A program made the position numbers and the translations under genes. From Lithobates sylvaticus (Eukaryota > Chordata > Amphibia > Anura > Ranidae), in the NCBI GenBank assembly GCA_028564925.1, contig CM053031.1, forward strand, positions 163,631,226 through 163,695,225: DNA of 64,000 nucleotides, given 5' to 3'. This document shows, in pieces, positions 59,856 through 64,000 of the stretch (position 1 is its first letter; each line of letters opens with the position of its first letter). A model generated the notes under the pieces. It was not told the DNA's origin. It saw nothing but the letters and a program-made list of their open reading frames with translations, and ran no database searches.

Positions 59856-60436
59856 GTTCCTACTAGAGCTGCACAATTAATCGTTAAAAAATAGTGATCT
59901 CGATTCAATGACAATCTCTATTGCAGGAGTATGCGGATTCTTTCATATAAGTAGAGACTTATCTGCTCACTCGGCTCTCAAAGAAAACATCTGGGCAGTC
60001 TGACAGTAATATGAAACATTGTAACACTTCCTTCTTAGAGCAAAGGGATAAACTTGTGTGTAAAGAAAAAATCTGGGCAGTCTGCCAAGTTTTTAACAAC
60101 CTTTAACTGCAGGACATTTACCAATTAAAATATACATTTTTTCTGACACTTCATGTTAAAATCAATATTTTTGCTAGAAAATTACTTGGAACCACCCCCA
60201 AACATATATTTAACAGAAACCCTAGGGAATAAAATGGCAATTGCTGCAATATTTTATATCACACTGTATTTGCCCAGCGGCCTTTCAAAAATGCAACTTT
60301 TTGGGGGAAAAAACTTGAATAAAAAAAAAATACAAAATAAATAAAAAAAAGACAGTAAAAAAAGTTAACACAATTTTTGTTTTAATGTGAAAGATGATTC
60401 TCATTTTAGCCAGAATCGTGCAGCTCTAGCTCCTAC
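59856..60436. mobile_element. hAT-type element
   Basis: Element 59864-60428 with inverted ends TAGAGCTGCACAATT and AATCGTGCAGCTCTA, flanked by GTTCCTAC and GCTCCTAC (8-bp duplication, one change). Contains duplicated GAAAACATCTGGGCAGTCTG-like words. Noncoding. Confidence 0.85.
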
Positions 60437-60437
60437 C

Positions 60438-60908
60438 TTAAAGGGGTTTTTAAACCCTCATGTTTTTTCACCATCCTATGCATTAAGGTGAAAGAACTGT
60501 CAGTCAAAAATCCCCCCCCCCCCCCCCCTCCATTTACCTGAGCCCCGTAATTCTGTCGGCGGAGATGTGCTGTCCCTCCCTCCACGAGGTATCGGCTCGA
60601 TTGGATAGATTGATAGCAGCCATTGGCTCCCGCTGCTGTCAAATCAAACGAAGCATGTGCCGGGGCCGAATCCAGCATTCGTGTCTATGGACGCAAATCC
60701 TAGATTTGGGAGCGCGCCCGCAAGGTAACACCCCCCCCCCCCCCCAGAGAGCGCTTCTTCCGGGGGTTATCTGGAGGAGGAGCCGCGAGAGCCGCCGGGG
60801 GACCGAGGATCGGGGCCACTCTGCATAAAACGAGCTGCACAGTGGAGTGAAGTACAACATGTTTGTTTAAAAAAAAAAAAAAAAACGAGCCTTTACAATC
60901 GCTGTAAC
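60438..60908. mobile_element. TTAA-type miniature element with C runs
   Basis: TTAA at 60438-60441, left end AGGGGTTTTTAAACCC, and right part GAGCCTTTACAATCGCTGTAA. Two long C runs (about 60510 and 60728). Low-complexity open frames are not genes. Confidence 0.5.
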
Positions 60909-60984
60909 ACTGTTTATTAAACACCTCTTCAAGAATAACCACCATGATTCGCTGTGATAGGTCTTAACACAACTTAACACCCGC

Positions 60985-61440
60985 TTAAAGTGGTTGTAAA
61001 CACTTTTTGGACTTTTACCTATAGGTAAGCCTAGAATAAGGCTTACCTATAGGTAGTGGAAATATCTCCAAAACGTGCGCCGTTTAGGAGCTATTTCACT
61101 TGTAGTCCGCCGGAAATTGCTACGGCGCATGCGCAGGGAAGAAACAAACTAAAGGCCGTTTCTTCCCTAGCATATGCCGCAGGTCGCAGCTCCCCATCGC
61201 ATGCGCGGGAGTGACGTCACGCGGCTCTGGCAAAATCACAGAGCCAATGTGCGCAGCCCCCCGAAGAGGGCAAGAAAATGGATGCTGCCCACACAGAGGA
61301 CGTCCCTGGATTCTTTTGCAGGTAAGTGGTACATAATGGGCTAGTATGTGATGCATACTAGCCCATTATGCTTTTCATTTTCAGGCTATACAGAGAGCAA
61401 AAGAGGAAGTAAAACCCATCAGCGTTTACTTCCTCTTTAA
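60985..61440. mobile_element. TTAA-flanked miniature element, copy 3
   Basis: TTAA at 60985-60988 and 61437-61440; starts AGTGGTTGTAAACAC, ends GCGTTTACTTCCTCT. Contains an 18-base inverted pair CCTATAGGTAAGCCTAGA / AGGCTTACCTATAGG, the TTTAGGAG block, TTCTTTTGCAGGTAAGTGG and the 39-bp hairpin. Confidence 0.8.
61332..61370. repeat. 39-bp palindrome in the TTAA element, copy 3
   Basis: Arms CATAATGGGCTAGTATG and CATACTAGCCCATTATG pair perfectly, though both differ from the arms at 25496-25534. Confidence 0.92.
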
Positions 61441-61463
61441 TACCGTTTATTAAAAACGTACGC

Positions 61464-62285
61464 TTAAAGTGGTTGTAAACCCTCACTTAGCCAGTGAAGT
61501 GAACAGCCTCATATAATAGACAGATGAAACAAAGCCTTCTACAAAAGGTTTTACTTGTATATCTGCTGTCTTCCAAAGTGCAGATCCGTTATAAAAAAAA
61601 GGTTTCTTCATCGGTCACCAGCACATAGGTAAGGGCAGAGAGACTGCAGTAAGGCCCCTTTCACACTGGGATGGGAGCGGCGTCGGCGGTAAAGCATTGC
61701 TATATTTAGCGCCGCTTTACCATCGTTTTAGCTGCGGTATTCGGCAACTAGTGGTGGTGTGGTTATTACTTCTGCTAGCAGCCGGAAAAGGGTTAAAACC
61801 GCCCACAAAGCACCGCTGCAGCCATTGATTTCAATGGGTAGGAGCGGTGAATACACCGCTCCAAGGATGCTGCTAGCAGGACTTATTTTACCGTCCTGCT
61901 AGCGCACTGCTCCAGTGTGAAAGCCCTCCGGCTTTCCACACTGGAGTGAATAGGGACGTTTTTTTTAAGGTGCTATTTTTAGTGCTGTAGCGATTGAAAA
62001 ACGCCCCAGTGTGAAAGGGGCCTAAGAGCTGATTTGAGGAAAAGCACACACACCCCTCCACACAGCAGAATAACTGTGTTCTGAATAGACAAGCTGTCTG
62101 CTGAGCTCTCCCCTCCAACACAAATTTCTCTCATGTGTTAGGGAAAATTCTCAGAAGTGACTCATGCTGATAACAGAGGAAAGACGCATCAGAGAGAAGC
62201 CACACTTGGAGAAAGCGTAAACACTACAGATATACTGTATGTGCTTTTCTTAAATTCCAAGATTGGGGATTACAATCACTTCAAC
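61464..62285. mobile_element. TTAA-type miniature element hosting a Harbinger element
   Basis: Left TTAAAGTGGTTGTAAACCC, right GGGATTACAATCACTTCAA. A Harbinger miniature element occupies 61653-62022. Only 24 bases separate it from the previous TTAA element. Confidence 0.7.
61650..62025. mobile_element. PIF/Harbinger miniature element
   Basis: Element 61653-62022 with inverted ends GGCCCCTTTCACACTGGG and CCCCAGTGTGAAAGGGGCC, flanked by TAA (61650-61652 and 62023-62025). The 3-base TWA duplication and GGCC ends fit Harbinger. Noncoding. Confidence 0.9.
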
Positions 62286-62734
62286 TATGTGACTATGTAT
62301 TTTTAGCCTGGTGTCTAGCCCTGATTTTTGTAACAAATCAGCTTCTTGTAATAAGAGCAGGACTCAAACCTGGAGAGTCACTCAAGTATTAACTGCAGCA
62401 GTGCAAACTTGTTGAAAAGTACCATATGATAGGAGGAGAATGCAGAAGGATGACCTTCACTGTGAAAGCAACCAGGGTTGTGTTTAGGATCATGCTGCTT
62501 TGTTGCTGCAGTGAATATCAGTGAAGATCAAAGCATTGTTTGTGCTGTATGGCAGGGTTGTATGAATCACGATATTGACAAGAAATTTGAGAAAAGTCTG
62601 CAGGAACCTGCACATTGTATCTGCAGAGTTGCAATGCTTTGCAAGCTCATTTACACAAAAAAAAAAAAAAAAACCACTTTTTTTCTGAAAATGGGGGTTA
62701 ATTTATCCATTTAGGAAAAAGGTGGACCTAACCT
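62286..62734. other. no feature recognised
   Basis: USP7 intron DNA with an A17 run near 62657 and no supported gene. Confidence 0.4.
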
Positions 62735-62744
62735 CTAGGGCCAG

Positions 62745-63060
62745 TTCACACTAAAATGCATGTATTTCTAGGAGATTCCTGTATGCCCCTTTGCAGTGAG
62801 TTTTGACAGCCCATTCATTTAATGGCCTGCAAAATACAGTGGACCATAATTTTAAAAATACAAAATAGTACCAAGAATAGTTTTTAAAATGCATTGCACC
62901 AAACTGCATGGTACTGCGGTAACATGCGATTTGCTGCCTGCAAAACACACTTCATTTGCAATTTGTGTTTGGGGATCTATTAAACACCCACGCACAGATG
63001 GCAAGAGCAGCGTTTACCTGCAGTAAGAAAAACCTGGACCTGCTCCGATGTGAACTGGCT
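62745..63060. mobile_element. miniature element with GCCAGTTCACA ends
   Basis: Left GGGCCAGTTCACACTAAAATG, right GATGTGAACTGGCTG, an inverted pair of about 11-12 bases. It ends about 150 bases from a USP7 exon on its downstream side. Confidence 0.55.
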
Positions 63061-63206
63061 GTCAAACATTTTTAAGACACACTAGCTGCTGTAATGTGTC
63101 CAGTTAACCTTACCAAATTATAAGAAAAACACACACTGAAATTACATCTTAACATAGAATTTAACAAAAAATAAATAATTGAACACCTGCGACACCTAAA
63201 ACTTAC

Positions 63207-63261
63207 CACTCTGCACAATTCCTGGACATCATGTTGCATGAAGCTGTCCAAGGTCTCCCAC
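63207..63261 (-). CDS. USP7: USP7 exon with the switching loop, human residues about 285-302
   Basis: A 55-bp internal exon. Minus-strand acceptor TTGTTACAG and donor GTAAGT (63201-63206). One base completes the preceding codon, then 18 codons read WETLDSFMQHDVQELCRV, identical to human USP7 as I recall it. WETLDSF is the switching loop that moves to align the catalytic Cys/His/Asp on ubiquitin binding; HDVQE is conserved throughout the USP family. It begins in phase 2 and ends in phase 0, fitting the next exon 19.4 kb away at 43797. The catalytic Cys and His lie in exons outside this window. Confidence 0.97.
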
Positions 63262-64000
63262 CTGTAACAAAAAATAAATAAAAATTAAAATAGAGATACA
63301 GAAATAGAGCCAGTAGTTGCAGAGATGTAGAAAAGAAAATTTGTCTCTGCATAGTAAAAAAGACACAATGATCATCTGCACGTGCCGCTGACTACATTTC
63401 TGCAAGAAATCAGCAGAACCCCCTTGCAAACTGAACTCTTAGAACCACATCAACTTTTGTTCTGCCTTTCTTCAGCCTACTGCATTTCATGTGCTAGTAG
63501 AGGGCGCTAGTAAAATAGCTGGTGGTGATAGCAATAATGTAATAGACTAATTATGCAATTGCCATAAATCGAAAGCTATAGGTGTAAAGCACCAAGAGTG
63601 GTCAAAACGTAATTGTATTACAAAAATAATATTGAATACATTAAAAAAAAAAAAAAAAAAAAAATCACTAAAATAAATGGTGAAATAAAGTCCCAATTCA
63701 GAAGAAAACAACAATTATATTGTAGACAGAGTGGTCTTCTAGGTATAGAATTTTTTTATGTAGATAGTGGGAATTCCTTCACCAAGAAACAAAACGACAC
63801 CCCACAGCGCTGAGTATAAAATCTGCTTACCAGATGCAACTGACTTTAAAGTCATAGAGCACTTGAGCAGGATTGTGTCTGCTCACATATGGAGACTGGA
63901 AATCAATTGGAAAGCTTCCTCCCTGGATTATTAGACATGGGATATATAAAAAGACAATGGAATTGTCCATAGCCTAATAGAGTTTATTAAAAGAGATTAA
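63262..64000. other. USP7 intron, no exon seen
   Basis: AT-rich intronic DNA with an A22 run near 63641. I searched by eye for the preceding USP7 exon and did not find it. Confidence 0.45.

Noticed and set aside
63825-63930. Possible upstream USP7 exon near TTACCAGATGCAACTG
   Set aside because: A donor-like word is present, but the reading does not match USP7 before the switching loop.

Overview
This window is vertebrate nuclear DNA, most likely from a frog of the true-frog (ranid) type. Three short exons on the minus strand spell the catalytic domain of USP7 (ubiquitin-specific protease 7). The rest is deep intron packed with transposons of an amphibian kind: DIRS elements, L1, CR1-like and Penelope-like retroelements, and piggyBac, Tc1, hAT and PIF/Harbinger families. 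The genus assignment is inference from repeat style, not from a database match.

Host gene. USP7 reads right to left: an exon at 63207-63261 (human residues about 285-302, including the switching loop), one at 43717-43797 (about 303-329) and one at 36364-36454 (about 330-359). All have clean AG/GT borders and compatible phases. The introns between them are about 19.4 kb and 7.3 kb. No further USP7 exon was found from 36363 leftward, so the next intron appears to exceed 36 kb. A short exon-like open stretch near 25735-25978 is not USP7 and is unidentified.

Layout. 1-5369: a piggyBac-type miniature element, then a decayed piggyBac transposase with its noncoding tail. 5495-22240: a broken DIRS fossil, then a nearly complete DIRS fossil (8059-21772) into which an 8.3-kb full-length L1 (11499-19817) is inserted with a 14-bp target duplication; a third DIRS terminal fragment follows. 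22800-24110: older L1 and CR1-like fragments. 25233-28289: a chain of miniature transposons. 29090-30684: a DIRS gag-region fragment ending at a 2-kb GC-rich satellite of 26-28-bp units (30685-32690). 33119-35765: TTAA-target miniature elements, one carrying forty 25-bp minisatellite copies. 36364-43797: two USP7 exons, a Tc1 element interrupted by a 1.4-kb unknown insertion, and a hAT element inside a TTAA element close to a splice donor. 44165-54791: a second Tc1, more piggyBac-type elements, L1 and CR1-like fragments, and palindromic and low-complexity DNA. 55093-57399: a Penelope-like element interrupted by a CR1-like LINE that is itself interrupted by a TA-target miniature element. 59864-63261: hAT, TTAA and Harbinger elements, then the USP7 switching-loop exon.

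No working system other than USP7 is evident. The unusual features are structural: an L1 whose ORF2 start is triplicated, a palindrome that co-varies between copies of one miniature element, satellites changing unit length in blocks, a minisatellite born inside a transposon, and three-level nesting. No rRNA, tRNA or CRISPR array was seen.
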